Part shown: positions 1 to 9,509 of the stretch, piece by piece
Numbering within the stretch: position 1 is the first letter of the stretch
How the letters are laid out: the number at the start of each line of letters is the position of its first letter
Source of the DNA: DATDPM01 sp041498815
Lineage (GTDB): Bacteria; Pseudomonadota; Alphaproteobacteria; DATDPM01
NCBI GenBank assembly: GCA_041498815.1
Contig: JBGQJC010000018.1
Span: 1 to 42,241, forward strand
Direction of reading: 5' to 3'
Length of the DNA stretch: 42,241 nt
The notes under the pieces: generated by a model
Database searches by the model: none
The model's input: only the letters and a program-made list of their open reading frames with translations
What the model was told of the DNA's origin: nothing
Made by a program: the position numbers and the translations under genes

Positions 1-1
1 C

Positions 2-313
2 GAGGAACGTTGCATCGCCTGCAAGCTGTGCGAAGCGGTGTGTCCGGCGCTGGCCATCACGATCGAGGCCGAGCCCAGAGCCGACGGCAGCCGGCGCACC
101 ACCCGCTACGATATCGACATGACCAAATGCATCTATTGCGGATTTTGCGCCGAGGCCTGCCCGGTGGACGCCATCGTCGAGGGACCCAATTTCGAGTTCG
201 CGACCGAAACGCGCGAGGAACTGATCTACGACAAGGAGAAACTCCTGGCCAACGGCGACCGCTGGGAGGCCGAGATCGCCAAGAATCTCGAATCCGATGC
301 CCCCTACCGGTGA
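2..313 (+). CDS. nuoI: NADH-quinone oxidoreductase subunit I (NuoI), 5' truncated
   Basis: This is the C-terminal part of the 8Fe ferredoxin-like subunit of respiratory complex I, which passes electrons through two [4Fe-4S] clusters in the peripheral arm towards quinone. The frame is open from base 2, so the start lies outside the window. Two cluster-binding motifs are visible: CIACKLCEAVCP right at the edge and CIYCGFCAEACP about 30 residues later. The remaining tail, ending DAPYR, is typical of the family. It is followed by nuoJ after an 80-base gap, the usual nuo order. Identification is secure; only the N-terminal part is missing because of the window edge. Confidence 0.96.
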   Translation, partial: EERCIACKLCEAVCPALAITIEAEPRADGSRRTTRYDIDMTKCIYCGFCAEACPVDAIVEGPNFEFATETREELIYDKEKLLANGDRWEAEIAKNLESDAPYR

Positions 314-393
314 GGCACCGGGGTGGGCACAAAACAGGGGATTGATTTGAGCATCGCACATAAGCCGGGCGGGCTGTCCGGGGCAAGGCCGGC

Positions 394-1002
394 GTGATCG
401 TCCAGGGTCTCATGTTCTATCTTTTCGCCTCCGTTGCGGTCGCCGCCGGCGTGATGGTGATCTCCGCCCGCAACCCCGTTCATTCGGTGCTGTTCCTGAT
501 CCTCGCCTTCTTCAACGCCGCCGGGCTGTTCTTGCTTGCCGGGGCCGAATTTTTGGCCCTCATTCTCGTGATCGTCTATGTCGGGGCGGTCGCGGTGCTG
601 TTTCTTTTCGTCGTGATGATGCTCGACATCAACTTCGCCGAACTCCGGCAAGGATTCCTGAACTATCTCCCGATCGGAAGCGTCATCGGACTCATACTTC
701 TGGTCGAGCTCGTGCTCGTTTTCGGCGGCTGGGCGATCGCGCCGGGAGCGCCCGCCGCGGGCGCGGCACCCATTCCGGCGCTTGATGCCGTCACCAATAC
801 GCATGCGCTCGGCCTCCTGTTCTATACCCGCTATGTCTATCTGTTCCAGATCGCGGGCTTGATCCTTCTCGTCGCCATGATCGGCTCCATCGTCCTCACG
901 CTTCGCCGCCGCAAGGGCGTGCGCAAACAGGATATCGCCGCCCAGGTCGCTCGCGGCCGCACGGTCGAGCTCAGACACGTACCGACAAGGGGAGGGGTCT
1001 AG
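394..1002 (+). CDS. nuoJ: NADH-quinone oxidoreductase subunit J (NuoJ)
   Basis: Membrane subunit of complex I (202 residues) at the junction between the quinone site and the proton pumps. About five hydrophobic segments are seen, including the conserved third helix region with EFLALILVIVYVGAVAVLFL, where NuoJ forms its pi-bulge, followed by FVVMMLDI. The start is taken as GTG at 394 because the product then begins MIVQGLMFYLFA, as NuoJ proteins do; an ATG at 412 is a possible internal alternative. No strong ribosome binding site precedes the GTG. The C-terminus is basic (RRRKGVRKQD), as expected for a cytoplasmic tail. A GGAGGGG at 991-997 inside its end serves nuoK. Confidence 0.95.
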   Translation: MIVQGLMFYLFASVAVAAGVMVISARNPVHSVLFLILAFFNAAGLFLLAGAEFLALILVIVYVGAVAVLFLFVVMMLDINFAELRQGFLNYLPIGSVIGLILLVELVLVFGGWAIAPGAPAAGAAPIPALDAVTNTHALGLLFYTRYVYLFQIAGLILLVAMIGSIVLTLRRRKGVRKQDIAAQVARGRTVELRHVPTRGGV

Positions 1003-1314
1003 ATGTTTCCGATCGGGCTCGGCCACTATCTCACCGTCGCCGCGATCCTGTTCACGCTCGGAATCTTCGGCATCTTTTTGAACCGCAAGAACGTGATCGT
1101 GATTCTGATGTCGATCGAGTTGATGCTGCTTGCCGTCAACATCAATCTCGTCGCTTTTTCGGCGTTCCTGGGCGATCTGATCGGCCAGGTCTTCGCCATG
1201 TTCGTTCTCACCGTCGCCGCGGCCGAGGCGGCGGTGGGCTTGGCGATCCTTGTGGTCTATTTCCGCAACCGCGGCACCATCGCGGTCGAAGACATCGACG
1301 TGCTGAAGGGCTAA
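1003..1314 (+). CDS. nuoK: NADH-quinone oxidoreductase subunit K (NuoK)
   Basis: Small three-helix membrane subunit of complex I (103 residues, the family's usual length), homologous to MrpC of the Na+/H+ antiporters. The two membrane glutamates needed for proton transfer are present: E39 in MSIELMLLAVNI and E75 in AAAEAAVGLAI (equivalent to E. coli E36 and E72). The ATG follows the nuoJ stop directly and has a strong GGAGGGG binding site a few bases upstream. The stop abuts the ATG of nuoL, so the two are probably translationally coupled. Confidence 0.97.
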   Translation: MFPIGLGHYLTVAAILFTLGIFGIFLNRKNVIVILMSIELMLLAVNINLVAFSAFLGDLIGQVFAMFVLTVAAAEAAVGLAILVVYFRNRGTIAVEDIDVLKG

Positions 1315-3246
1315 ATGTTCGCCGCCGCCGTTTTCCTGCCCCTCTTGGGGGCGCTCGCCGCCGGACTTTTCGGCCGGTTTTTGGGCGACCGCGGGGCGCA
1401 GATCGTGAGCTGCGCCTGCCTGATTTTGGCCGCGATATTCTCGGTATTTATCTTCAAGGACGTCGTCATGGATGGCAACGTCCGCGATGTTGCCATTTAC
1501 ACTTGGTTCGAATCGGGCACGCTCAAGGTTTCCTGGGCGCTCCATTTCGATTCGCTTACCGCCGTGATGGTGTCGGTGGTGACGATCGTTTCGGCCGCCA
1601 TCCACGTCTATTCCATCGGCTACATGGAGCACGATCCCGGCATCCCGCGCTTCTTCTCATACTTGAGTCTGTTCACCTTCTTCATGCTGATGCTGGTGAC
1701 GGCCGCAAACCTCGTGCAGATGTTCTTCGGCTGGGAAGGGGTTGGCTTGTGCTCCTACCTCTTGATCGGGTTCTGGTACGACCGCCCCAGCGCCAATGCC
1801 GCCGCGATCAAGGCCTTCATCGTGAACAGGGTGGGCGATGTCGGATTCACGCTCGGGATCCTGGGCGTCTATCTGCTGTTCGATTCGGTCAATTTCGACA
1901 CGATCTTCGCGGGCGCGGCAGGCATGGCGGGCCACAAGGCGAATTTGCTTGGGTATCAGGTCGACGCGCTGACCGTCATCTGCTTGCTCCTGTTCCTAGG
2001 CGCGATGGGGAAATCGGCCCAGATCGGGCTCCATACTTGGCTGCCCGACGCGATGGAAGGCCCGACGCCCGTCTCGGCGCTGATTCACGCCGCGACCATG
2101 GTGACCGCGGGTGTGTTCATGGTGGCCCGCATGTCGCCCCTGTTCGAACACGCGCCCGGGGCGCTTCAAGTGGTGGCGGTAATTGGTGCCACCACCGCTT
2201 TCTTCGGCGCAACCGTGGGCGCGACCCAGAACGACATCAAGCGGGTCATCGCATATTCGACCGTGAGCCAACTCGGTTACATGTTCTTCGCCATCGGCGT
2301 TTCGGCCTATGGCGCCGCGATCTTCCATGTGATGACGCATGCCTTCTTCAAGGCGCTGCTGTTCCTGGGCGCGGGCTCGGTGATCCACGCCATGTCGGGG
2401 GAACAGGACATGCGCCGCATGGGCGGCATCTGGAAGTTGATTCCGCTGACCTATGCCCTGATGTGGATCGGAAGCCTTTCTCTGGCCGGGATTCCGTTCT
2501 TCTCCGGGTTTTGGTCGAAGGACATCATTCTCGAATCCGCCTTCGCCGCCCACAGCGGCGTCGGGCTCTATTCCTACGTGCTCGGGATCGCCGCGGCGTT
2601 CCTGACCGCCTTCTATTCCTGGCGGCTCATTTACATGACCTTCCATGGCCGGGCGCACGCGGACGAAAAGGTCATGGCCCATGTCCATGAATCGCCCAAG
2701 GTCATGACGATCCCGCTCATGATTCTTGCGCTCGGCTCAATTTTCGCCGGAATCTTGGGCAAAGACAGCTTCGTCGGCAGCGGCATGAAAACATTCTGGA
2801 ACGGTGCCTTGGCCATGCTGCCGGAGCACGCCGCGCTCCAAGCCGCCCATCACGTGCCTGAAATCGTCAAGCTGCTTCCGACCTTCATGGCGCTTGCGGG
2901 CATTGCGCTCGCGACACTGGCTTATGTCGCGATGCCCGGAATCCCCAAACGTTTTGTCGAACAATTCCGCGGAATTTACAAGTTCCTGCTCAACAAGTGG
3001 TATTTCGACGAGCTCTACGACCGTCTCTTCGTGCAGCCCGCGCTTTGGCTGGGGCGCGGGTTCTGGAAATCGGGCGACGGGGCCCTCATCGACGGCGTCG
3101 GGCCGGACGGGATCGCGGCCGCCACCCGGCTCATCGCGCGCCGCGCCGCGGCGCTTCAGACCGGCTACGTGTACCACTACGCTTTCGCCATGCTGATCGG
3201 GGTCGCGGCGTTCGTCACTTGGTATCTCTACACGGTTGCGAGGTAG
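1315..3246 (+). CDS. nuoL: NADH-quinone oxidoreductase subunit L (NuoL)
   Basis: The distal antiporter-like proton pump of complex I (643 residues, about 16 membrane helices), with the long lateral helix at its C-terminal end. Key residues are visible: E141 in GWEGVGLCSYLLIGFW, K233 just before the signature HTWLPDAMEGPTPVSALIHA (240-259), and K402 in FSGFWSKD; these match E. coli E144, K229 and K399. The ATG directly follows the nuoK stop. Only three bases separate its stop from nuoM. Nothing unusual in length or residues. Confidence 0.97.
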   Translation: MFAAAVFLPLLGALAAGLFGRFLGDRGAQIVSCACLILAAIFSVFIFKDVVMDGNVRDVAIYTWFESGTLKVSWALHFDSLTAVMVSVVTIVSAAIHVYSIGYMEHDPGIPRFFSYLSLFTFFMLMLVTAANLVQMFFGWEGVGLCSYLLIGFWYDRPSANAAAIKAFIVNRVGDVGFTLGILGVYLLFDSVNFDTIFAGAAGMAGHKANLLGYQVDALTVICLLLFLGAMGKSAQIGLHTWLPDAMEGPTPVSALIHAATMVTAGVFMVARMSPLFEHAPGALQVVAVIGATTAFFGATVGATQNDIKRVIAYSTVSQLGYMFFAIGVSAYGAAIFHVMTHAFFKALLFLGAGSVIHAMSGEQDMRRMGGIWKLIPLTYALMWIGSLSLAGIPFFSGFWSKDIILESAFAAHSGVGLYSYVLGIAAAFLTAFYSWRLIYMTFHGRAHADEKVMAHVHESPKVMTIPLMILALGSIFAGILGKDSFVGSGMKTFWNGALAMLPEHAALQAAHHVPEIVKLLPTFMALAGIALATLAYVAMPGIPKRFVEQFRGIYKFLLNKWYFDELYDRLFVQPALWLGRGFWKSGDGALIDGVGPDGIAAATRLIARRAAALQTGYVYHYAFAMLIGVAAFVTWYLYTVAR

Positions 3247-3249
3247 GGC

Positions 3250-4761
3250 ATGGAGAACTGGCCGATCCTCACGCTCGTGACCTTCCTGCCGCTGGTGGGC
3301 GCGGGCTTTATACTCGTGACTCGGGGCGAGCCCGATATCGTCGCCCGCAACGCGCGCTATCTGGCGCTGTGGACCTCTGTCGTCACCTTCGCGCTGTCGC
3401 TGCTGCTGTGGGTCAATTTCGACACCACCACCGCCGATTTCCAATTCGAAGAGAAGGTGCGTTGGCTTCCGGGCATCAATGTCTTCTACCACCTGGGCGT
3501 TGATGGCATCTCGGTGTTCTTCGTTCTGCTGGCGACCCTGCTGACGCCGATCTGCATTTTGGCCAGCTGGGAATCGATTACGAGCCGGGTCAAGGAATAC
3601 ATGATCGCCTTCCTGGTGCTCGAAACCATGATGGTGGGCGTGTTCTGCGCGCTCGATTTCGTGCTGCTCTACATCTTCTTCGAGGGCGTGCTGATCCCGA
3701 TGTTCCTCATCATCGGGGTTTGGGGCGGCGAGCGCCGCGTGTATTCGGCGTTCAAATTTTTCCTGTTCACGCTCTTGGGCTCGGTTTTGATGCTGCTGGC
3801 CGTCATCGCGCTTTATGTCCGGGGCGGCACTTCGGACCTTCCCACCCTTATGCAGCTCGCCATTCCGGCCAATGTCCAGGTTTGGATCTTTCTCGCCTTC
3901 CTCGCCTCCTTCGCGGTGAAGCTTCCGATGTGGCCCGTCCACACTTGGCTTCCCGATGCCCATGTCGAGGCTCCGACCGCGGGCTCGGTGATCTTGGCGG
4001 GCGTGCTCCTCAAGATGGGGGGCTACGGATTTCTGCGGCTTTCGTTGCCGCTCCTGCCGGACGCGACGATTTATTTCGTGCCGTTCATGTTCGCGCTCAG
4101 CGTCGTCGCCGTGATCTACACGTCGCTCGTCGCCCTTGTGCAAGAGGACATGAAGAAACTGATCGCCTATTCCTCGGTCGCCCACATGGGATTTGTCACC
4201 ATCGGCATCTTCGCCCTCAATATCCAGGGTCTGGAAGGCGCGATCGTCCAGATGCTCTCTCACGGTGTCGTTTCCGCCGCCCTCTTCCTGTGCGTCGGTG
4301 TCGTCTATGACCGGGTGCACAGCAGGCTGATCGCGCGCTACGGCGGACTCGTGCATCGCATGCCGGTTTATGCCGCGCTCTTCATGGTATTCACGCTTGC
4401 GGCCGTCGCGGTGCCGGGGACGAGTGGCTTCGTCGGCGAATTCCTGGCACTTCTGGGCGGGTTCCTCGTCAACCGCTGGGTCGCGGCGTTCGCCGCAACC
4501 GGCATGGTGTTGGGGGTCGCCTATATGCTGTGGCTCTACCGCCGCGTGATCTTCGGCCGGCTCGAGAAAGAGGATTTGAAACGGATCCTCGACCTCAGCC
4601 CGCGCGAGATCGCGGTTTTCGCGCCCCTTGCCGCCGTCGTGCTGTGGATCGGGATCTATCCGGAGCCTTTCCTCGATGCGATCCACGCCTCGGTCGCCAA
4701 TCTTCTGCAGCACTATGAGACGGCGGGGATCGCCCACGCCGCGGCACTGGCCGCGAATTGA
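3250..4761 (+). CDS. nuoM: NADH-quinone oxidoreductase subunit M (NuoM)
   Basis: Second antiporter-like proton-pumping subunit of complex I (503 residues, about 14 membrane helices). E145 in YIFFEGVLIPM and K224 in FAVKLPMWPVHTWLPDAH, the charged pair of the channel, are in place, followed by the family signature VEAPTAGSVILAGVLLKMGG. The start ATG lies three bases after nuoL. A 21-base gap separates it from nuoN. The residues near 383 (AVPGTSGFVGEFLAL) form the conserved broken helix. Confidence 0.97.
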   Translation: MENWPILTLVTFLPLVGAGFILVTRGEPDIVARNARYLALWTSVVTFALSLLLWVNFDTTTADFQFEEKVRWLPGINVFYHLGVDGISVFFVLLATLLTPICILASWESITSRVKEYMIAFLVLETMMVGVFCALDFVLLYIFFEGVLIPMFLIIGVWGGERRVYSAFKFFLFTLLGSVLMLLAVIALYVRGGTSDLPTLMQLAIPANVQVWIFLAFLASFAVKLPMWPVHTWLPDAHVEAPTAGSVILAGVLLKMGGYGFLRLSLPLLPDATIYFVPFMFALSVVAVIYTSLVALVQEDMKKLIAYSSVAHMGFVTIGIFALNIQGLEGAIVQMLSHGVVSAALFLCVGVVYDRVHSRLIARYGGLVHRMPVYAALFMVFTLAAVAVPGTSGFVGEFLALLGGFLVNRWVAAFAATGMVLGVAYMLWLYRRVIFGRLEKEDLKRILDLSPREIAVFAPLAAVVLWIGIYPEPFLDAIHASVANLLQHYETAGIAHAAALAAN

Positions 4762-4782
4762 CGGAACGATTGGGATGAGGGG

Positions 4783-6240
4783 ATGAGCTTGGAACCGATT
4801 CCCGCCTTTGGCCCGGCCGCGCCCGAAATGTTTTTGGCGGTGACCGGGCTCGCCTTGCTCGTTTACGGCGTCTATCGCGGCGATACGGTCACGCGGCTGC
4901 TGTCGTGGATGGTGGTCTTGGCGTTTCTCATCGCCTTGGTCATGCAGTTTGCGGTCGGAACCGCGCGCACCGTTACTTTTTCCGGCATGTTCGTAACCGA
5001 CGGCTTCGCCGTGTTCATGAAAATTCTGGTGCTGGGCGCTTCGTCCTTCGCGCTCGTCAGTTCGCTCGATTACCTAAGGCGCGAAAAAGTCGAGCGGTTC
5101 GAATATCCGCTGCTGGTGCTGTTCGCCACGCTCGGCATGCTCCTGATGATTTCGGCGAATAACCTGATTTCGCTTTATCTCGGCCTCGAGCTGCAAAGCC
5201 TCTCGCTCTATATCCTCGCCGCGATTAGGCGCGACACCCTGCGCTCGAGCGAGGCGGGGCTCAAATATTTCGTCCTCGGCGCGTTGTCGTCCGGCATGCT
5301 GCTTTACGGCGCCTCGATGGTCTACGGCTTCGCCGGAACAACGGAATTCGTGCGGCTGGCCGGCATTCTGGCGCCGGCATCGGGTACCGCCCCAAACATC
5401 GGTGTCATGGTCGGCCTCGTCTTCGTCGTCGCGGGCTTGGCCTTCAAAGTCGCGGCCGTTCCCTTCCACATGTGGACGCCCGACGTTTACGAGGGCGCGC
5501 CGACACCCGTTACGGCCTTTTTCTCGGCGGCCCCGAAACTGGCGGCGATGGCCTTGCTCTTGCGGGTCATGATCGGGCCCTTCGGCGCGCTCGCCCAGCA
5601 ATGGCAGCAGATCTTCATCGTCATTTCCGCAGGCTCGATGATCCTGGGCGCTTTCGCCGCCATCAACCAAACCAACATCAAGCGGCTCTTGGCCTACAGT
5701 TCCATCGGCCATGTCGGCTATGCGCTGGTGGGTTTGGCCGCCGGCGGCGAATCCGGCGTGCGAAGCGTGATCATCTATATGACGATCTATCTCGTCATGG
5801 TGATCGGGACCTGGGCCTGCGTGCTGTGCATGCGGCAGCACGACCGGATGGTGGAAGGTATCGACGACCTTGCGGGATTGTCGCGAACCCATCCGATGCT
5901 GGCCTTGGGGCTCGCGATCTTCATGTTCTCGATGGCGGGAATTCCGCCGCTCGCGGGGTTCTTCGGCAAGCTTTATGTCTTTCTCGCCGCGATCGACGCG
6001 CAGCTTTACACGTTGGCCGTGATCGGCGTGCTGAGCAGCGTGGTGGCGGCTTTTTACTACCTCAAGATCGTAAAGCTCATGTATTTCGACGAGCCCAAGG
6101 ATGCGCTGCACCGCCCGGTCAGCCGGGAATTGGGTTGGGTGATCGGAGGGACCGGTTTGTTCACGCTTCTTTTCTTTGCCTATCCGGGGCCGATCCTGAC
6201 CGCGGCGAGCGCCGCCGCCGCCGCGCTGTTCTCGGGCTAG
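4783..6240 (+). CDS. nuoN: NADH-quinone oxidoreductase subunit N (NuoN)
   Basis: Third antiporter-like pump of complex I (485 residues, about 14 helices), placed last in the nuo operon as usual. E136 in LYLGLELQSLSLYIL and K222 in AGLAFKVAAVPFHMWTPDVY are the channel residues; PDVYEGAPTPVTAFF is the subunit N signature. A GAGGGG stretch ends right at the ATG, so the ribosome binding site is close. The next gene, birA, begins six bases after the stop, so nuo transcripts probably continue into it. Confidence 0.97.
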   Translation: MSLEPIPAFGPAAPEMFLAVTGLALLVYGVYRGDTVTRLLSWMVVLAFLIALVMQFAVGTARTVTFSGMFVTDGFAVFMKILVLGASSFALVSSLDYLRREKVERFEYPLLVLFATLGMLLMISANNLISLYLGLELQSLSLYILAAIRRDTLRSSEAGLKYFVLGALSSGMLLYGASMVYGFAGTTEFVRLAGILAPASGTAPNIGVMVGLVFVVAGLAFKVAAVPFHMWTPDVYEGAPTPVTAFFSAAPKLAAMALLLRVMIGPFGALAQQWQQIFIVISAGSMILGAFAAINQTNIKRLLAYSSIGHVGYALVGLAAGGESGVRSVIIYMTIYLVMVIGTWACVLCMRQHDRMVEGIDDLAGLSRTHPMLALGLAIFMFSMAGIPPLAGFFGKLYVFLAAIDAQLYTLAVIGVLSSVVAAFYYLKIVKLMYFDEPKDALHRPVSRELGWVIGGTGLFTLLFFAYPGPILTAASAAAAALFSG

Positions 6241-6246
6241 CCCGCG

Positions 6247-6999
6247 ATGGAGTTGCGGCCGCCGCTTCGCCTCCTGGCCTTCGATTCGATCGACAGTACG
6301 AATGAAGAAGTGGGCCGCCGCGCCGCACAGGGCGCCCCGGAGGGCCTGGCCATCGTGGCCGAAACGCAGCTCGCTGGCCGCGGCCGGCGCGGGCGGACCT
6401 GGGAATCGCCGCGCGGGAATTTCTACGGCTCGCTGCTGCTGCGTCCCGCCTGCGCCCCAAGCAAAGCCGCGAACCTCGGCTTCGCCGCGGCGCTCGCCAT
6501 CGCCGATGCCCTCGATCCTCTCTTGCCCGAAGCCGTGGCGTTGCGGTTCAAATGGCCAAATGACGTGCTTCTCGACGGCAAAAAGGCGGCGGGTATCCTG
6601 CTCGAATCCCGATTGACCGGCGATGCGCTCGAGTGGGTCGTGATCGGGACCGGCGTCAACGTGGCGAGCTTTCCGAAGCGTTCGGAATTTCCGGCAACCA
6701 GCCTTTTGGCGGCGGGCTGCGGCGAGGTACCGGTGCGCGCGGTGATGGAACGCTATTTCGATGCCATCCGGGTCTGGTACGAGGTCTGGCGTGACGACGG
6801 CTTCGCGCCGATTCGCGCCGCCTGGCTCGCACGCGCGGCCGGGTTGAACGCGGCGCTCGAAGTCCGATTGGCCAAGGAGCGCGTCCGCGGCCGGTTCCTG
6901 GAACTCGATTCCGAAGGTGCGCTGATCCTGGAGACGGGGGCGGGCAGGCGCGCGATCACCGCGGGCGACGTGTTCTTCGCCGATCCGGTCGCGGTTTGA
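6247..6999 (+). CDS. birA: Biotin--[acetyl-CoA-carboxylase] ligase (BirA, catalytic form)
   Basis: Makes biotinyl-5'-AMP from biotin and ATP and transfers biotin to a lysine of the carboxyl carrier protein AccB or other biotin carboxylases. The adenylate-binding loop GRGRRGRTW is at 44-52, followed by SPRGNFYGSLLL; KWPNDV is at 102-107, with the catalytic-type lysine in DGKKAAGILLES. At 250 residues it lacks the N-terminal winged-helix domain of E. coli BirA, so it should be a pure ligase and not a repressor of biotin genes. It sits six bases after nuoN and four bases before coaX, an arrangement I recall from other alphaproteobacteria. Confidence 0.95.
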   Translation: MELRPPLRLLAFDSIDSTNEEVGRRAAQGAPEGLAIVAETQLAGRGRRGRTWESPRGNFYGSLLLRPACAPSKAANLGFAAALAIADALDPLLPEAVALRFKWPNDVLLDGKKAAGILLESRLTGDALEWVVIGTGVNVASFPKRSEFPATSLLAAGCGEVPVRAVMERYFDAIRVWYEVWRDDGFAPIRAAWLARAAGLNAALEVRLAKERVRGRFLELDSEGALILETGAGRRAITAGDVFFADPVAV

Positions 7000-7003
7000 G
7001 GCC

Positions 7004-7792
7004 ATGCTGCTCGCGATCGATTCCGGCAACACCAATATCGTATTTGCCGTATACGACGGCGAAACCTTGCTGCACCAATGGCGGAGCTCGGCCGATGCCG
7101 AGCGCACCGCCGACGAATTCGCGATTTGGCTCACGCAGCTCATGGCGCTCGACGGATTGAAGCCGGCGGATATCGATGGCGCCGTCATCGCCAACGTGGT
7201 GCCCGCGGCCCAGCATAGCTTGATGACGCTCTGCCGGCGCTACTTCGACTGCGAGCCCCTGGTGTTGGGGGAATTGGGCGTGGAACTTGGCATCGGCGTT
7301 CTTGTCGACCAGCCCGACGAGGTGGGGGCCGACCGGCTGGCGAATGCGGTTGCCGCCCACGAGCGCTATCGGGGTCCGGTCATCGTCATCGATTTCGGCA
7401 CCGCGACCACCTTCGATATCGTGGATGCGGAGGGCAATTACTGCGGCGGCGTCATCGCCCCCGGCATCAATCTTTCGCTCGAAGCCCTGCATATGGCGGC
7501 GGCCAAGCTTCCGCGCATCGCGGTCAAAAAGCCGGATCGCGTCATCGGCAAGGGCACGGTGTCCGCCATGCGCTCGGGCGTCTATTGGGGTTACGTCGGG
7601 CTGATCGAAGGTTTGGTTTCCCGCATCACGGCGGAGTTCGGGGCGAAGATGACGGTGGTCGCGACCGGCGGCTTGGCGCCCCTGTTCGCCGAGGCGACCA
7701 AAATCATCGCCCAGCAGGATCAGGATCTCACTCTGCGCGGCCTGATGCTTGTCTACCGGCGCAGCGCTGGAAAGCGCCCGCAAGGCCGATGA
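7004..7792 (+). CDS. coaX: Type III pantothenate kinase
   Basis: Catalyses the first step of coenzyme A synthesis, ATP-dependent phosphorylation of pantothenate, using the ASKHA fold. At 262 residues it has family length. The N-terminal phosphate-binding motif IDSGNTN carries the catalytic-type D6; GADR (108-111) and the second phosphate motif DFGTATTFD (from 130) are present, as is the GGVIAPG loop. Type III kinases differ from CoaA in being insensitive to feedback by CoA. The stop overlaps the rnj start as ATGA, so the two are coupled. Confidence 0.96.
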   Translation: MLLAIDSGNTNIVFAVYDGETLLHQWRSSADAERTADEFAIWLTQLMALDGLKPADIDGAVIANVVPAAQHSLMTLCRRYFDCEPLVLGELGVELGIGVLVDQPDEVGADRLANAVAAHERYRGPVIVIDFGTATTFDIVDAEGNYCGGVIAPGINLSLEALHMAAAKLPRIAVKKPDRVIGKGTVSAMRSGVYWGYVGLIEGLVSRITAEFGAKMTVVATGGLAPLFAEATKIIAQQDQDLTLRGLMLVYRRSAGKRPQGR

Positions 7793-9447
7793 CGGACCCC
7801 ATCGTTCCGGGCGACGAGCTTCTGTTCCTGGCGCTCGGGGGCGCCGGCGAGATCGGCATGAACCTCGGCCTCTACGGCACCAAAGGCCGCTGGCTGATGA
7901 TCGATCTCGGGATTGCTTTCGGGGATGACGAAACGCCGGGCGTCGATATCGTGATGCCCGATCCCGCTTTCATCGTGTCGCAGCGCGACCGGCTCGACGG
8001 ACTCATCCTTACGCACGCCCATGAGGATCACATCGGCGCCGTGCCGTATTTGTGGCCGCAATTGCGCTGCCCCCTCTATGCGACGCCCTTCACCGCGGAA
8101 ATCCTGCGCCTCAAGCTGGCCGAGGCCGGGGTCGAAGCCCCAATCACCGTCGTGCCGTTGTCGGGCGAATTTACCGTGGGCCCGTTCCGGATCGAGCTCG
8201 TGACCCTCACCCATTCGATCCCCGAACCCAATGCCGTCGTGATCCGCACGGATTTCGGTACCGTGCTCCATACCGGCGACTGGAAGTTCGATCCCGATCC
8301 TTTGGTCGGCGATCTCGCCGACATGGAAGGGCTGGTCAAGCTCGGCGGCGACGGCATTCTCGCCATGATCTGCGATTCGACCAATGTATTTCAGCCGGGC
8401 ACCTCCGGCTCCGAGGCGGACCTCCGGGTGCGCCTGATCGAGATCGTCGGCCGGTATGAGAACCGCGTGGCGATGACGAGCTTCGCCTCCAACATCGCCC
8501 GCATCGAAACCATGGCGGCGGCGGCGGCTGCCAACGGCCGCAGACCCGTGATTGTCGGCCGGGCGCTCGTGCGCATGGTCGAGGCGGCGCGGCGCACCGG
8601 CTATCTGTCGGGGGATCTTGAATTGCTCGATGAAAGCGCGGCGCGGAACTTGCCGCGGCGCGAGGCGCTCTTGATTTGCACCGGAAGCCAGGGCGAGCCG
8701 CGCGGGGCGCTCGCGCGTGTCGCCGCCGGCAATCATCCCCATGTTGCGCTCGAGGCCGGCGACGCCGTCATATTTTCCTCGCGCATCATTCCGGGAAACG
8801 AGCGCCCGATCGGGCGAGTCGTGAATCGTTTGGTCAAGCATGGCATCGAGGTGGTGACGGAGCGCACCGACTTCGTCCATGTCTCGGGACACCCGGCGCG
8901 GGACGAGCTCATCCGCATGTACCAGATGGTGCGCCCAAAAATCGCGGTCCCGGTTCACGGCGAACCCCGCCATCTGGCCGAGCAGGCACGCCTCGCCAAG
9001 GAATGCCAGGTGCCCGAGGCCGTGGTGGTCGAAAACGGCGCGGTGCTGCGGCTTGCCCCTGGAAAGGCCGAGATCACGGGCCGGGTCGAAAGCGGCCGGC
9101 TCGCGGTCGACGGGGGCCGGCTGGTTCCCGCCGAAGGCGAGATGCTGCGCGAGCGCCGGCGCATGACCTTCAACGGCGGAGCGGTCGCCACACTCGTCAT
9201 CGATTCCTCGCTCAAGCTTGCGGCCGAACCCGAGATCTCTTTACTCGGGCTGTTGGAGAACGGCTCCGATGCGCCCCTGATGCGCGAGGTCGCGCGCGAA
9301 ATCCGTGCCGCCTTCGAAGGCCTTCCCGAAGACCAGCGCGAGGACGACGCGGCGGTGCGGGAAGCGGCGCGGCGCGCCTTGCGCCGTGTTTTGAACCAGA
9401 CCCTTGGGCGCAAGCCCGTGACGCAGATTCACCTGGTGCGCCTCTAG
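7789..9447 (+). CDS. rnj: Ribonuclease J (RNase J family metallo-beta-lactamase nuclease)
   Basis: Endo- and 5'-3' exoribonuclease of RNA maturation and decay (552 residues). The zinc-binding motif HAHEDH is at 76-81, the next ligands are H142 (THSIPEPNA) and the HTGDWKFD block (161-168), and the beta-CASP region includes CTGSQGEPRGAL. The C-terminal domain, ending TQIHLVRL, is complete. The frame remains open upstream of 7789, but the ATG at 7789 overlaps the coaX stop as ATGA and gives the family N-terminus (ELLFLALGGAGEIGMN), so I chose it. Its partner in the cell, if any, is not shown here; RNase E may also be encoded elsewhere. Confidence 0.95.
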   Translation: MTDPIVPGDELLFLALGGAGEIGMNLGLYGTKGRWLMIDLGIAFGDDETPGVDIVMPDPAFIVSQRDRLDGLILTHAHEDHIGAVPYLWPQLRCPLYATPFTAEILRLKLAEAGVEAPITVVPLSGEFTVGPFRIELVTLTHSIPEPNAVVIRTDFGTVLHTGDWKFDPDPLVGDLADMEGLVKLGGDGILAMICDSTNVFQPGTSGSEADLRVRLIEIVGRYENRVAMTSFASNIARIETMAAAAAANGRRPVIVGRALVRMVEAARRTGYLSGDLELLDESAARNLPRREALLICTGSQGEPRGALARVAAGNHPHVALEAGDAVIFSSRIIPGNERPIGRVVNRLVKHGIEVVTERTDFVHVSGHPARDELIRMYQMVRPKIAVPVHGEPRHLAEQARLAKECQVPEAVVVENGAVLRLAPGKAEITGRVESGRLAVDGGRLVPAEGEMLRERRRMTFNGGAVATLVIDSSLKLAAEPEISLLGLLENGSDAPLMREVAREIRAAFEGLPEDQREDDAAVREAARRALRRVLNQTLGRKPVTQIHLVRL

Positions 9448-9509
9448 CTGCGGCTTGTTCGCAAGGGCGGCCGCGCCGTATAAGGGCGTCCCGAACAGGG
9501 AGTTCCTCG

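Noticed and set aside
5074..7194. Long open frame (706 codons) antisense to nuoN and birA
   Set aside because: Its translation is low-complexity, rich in Arg, His, Gln and Glu, with no domain; it is the mirror of GC-rich codon use in the real genes. The same holds for long antisense frames at 304-1632, 2737-4737, 11908-14025 and 16871-18817.
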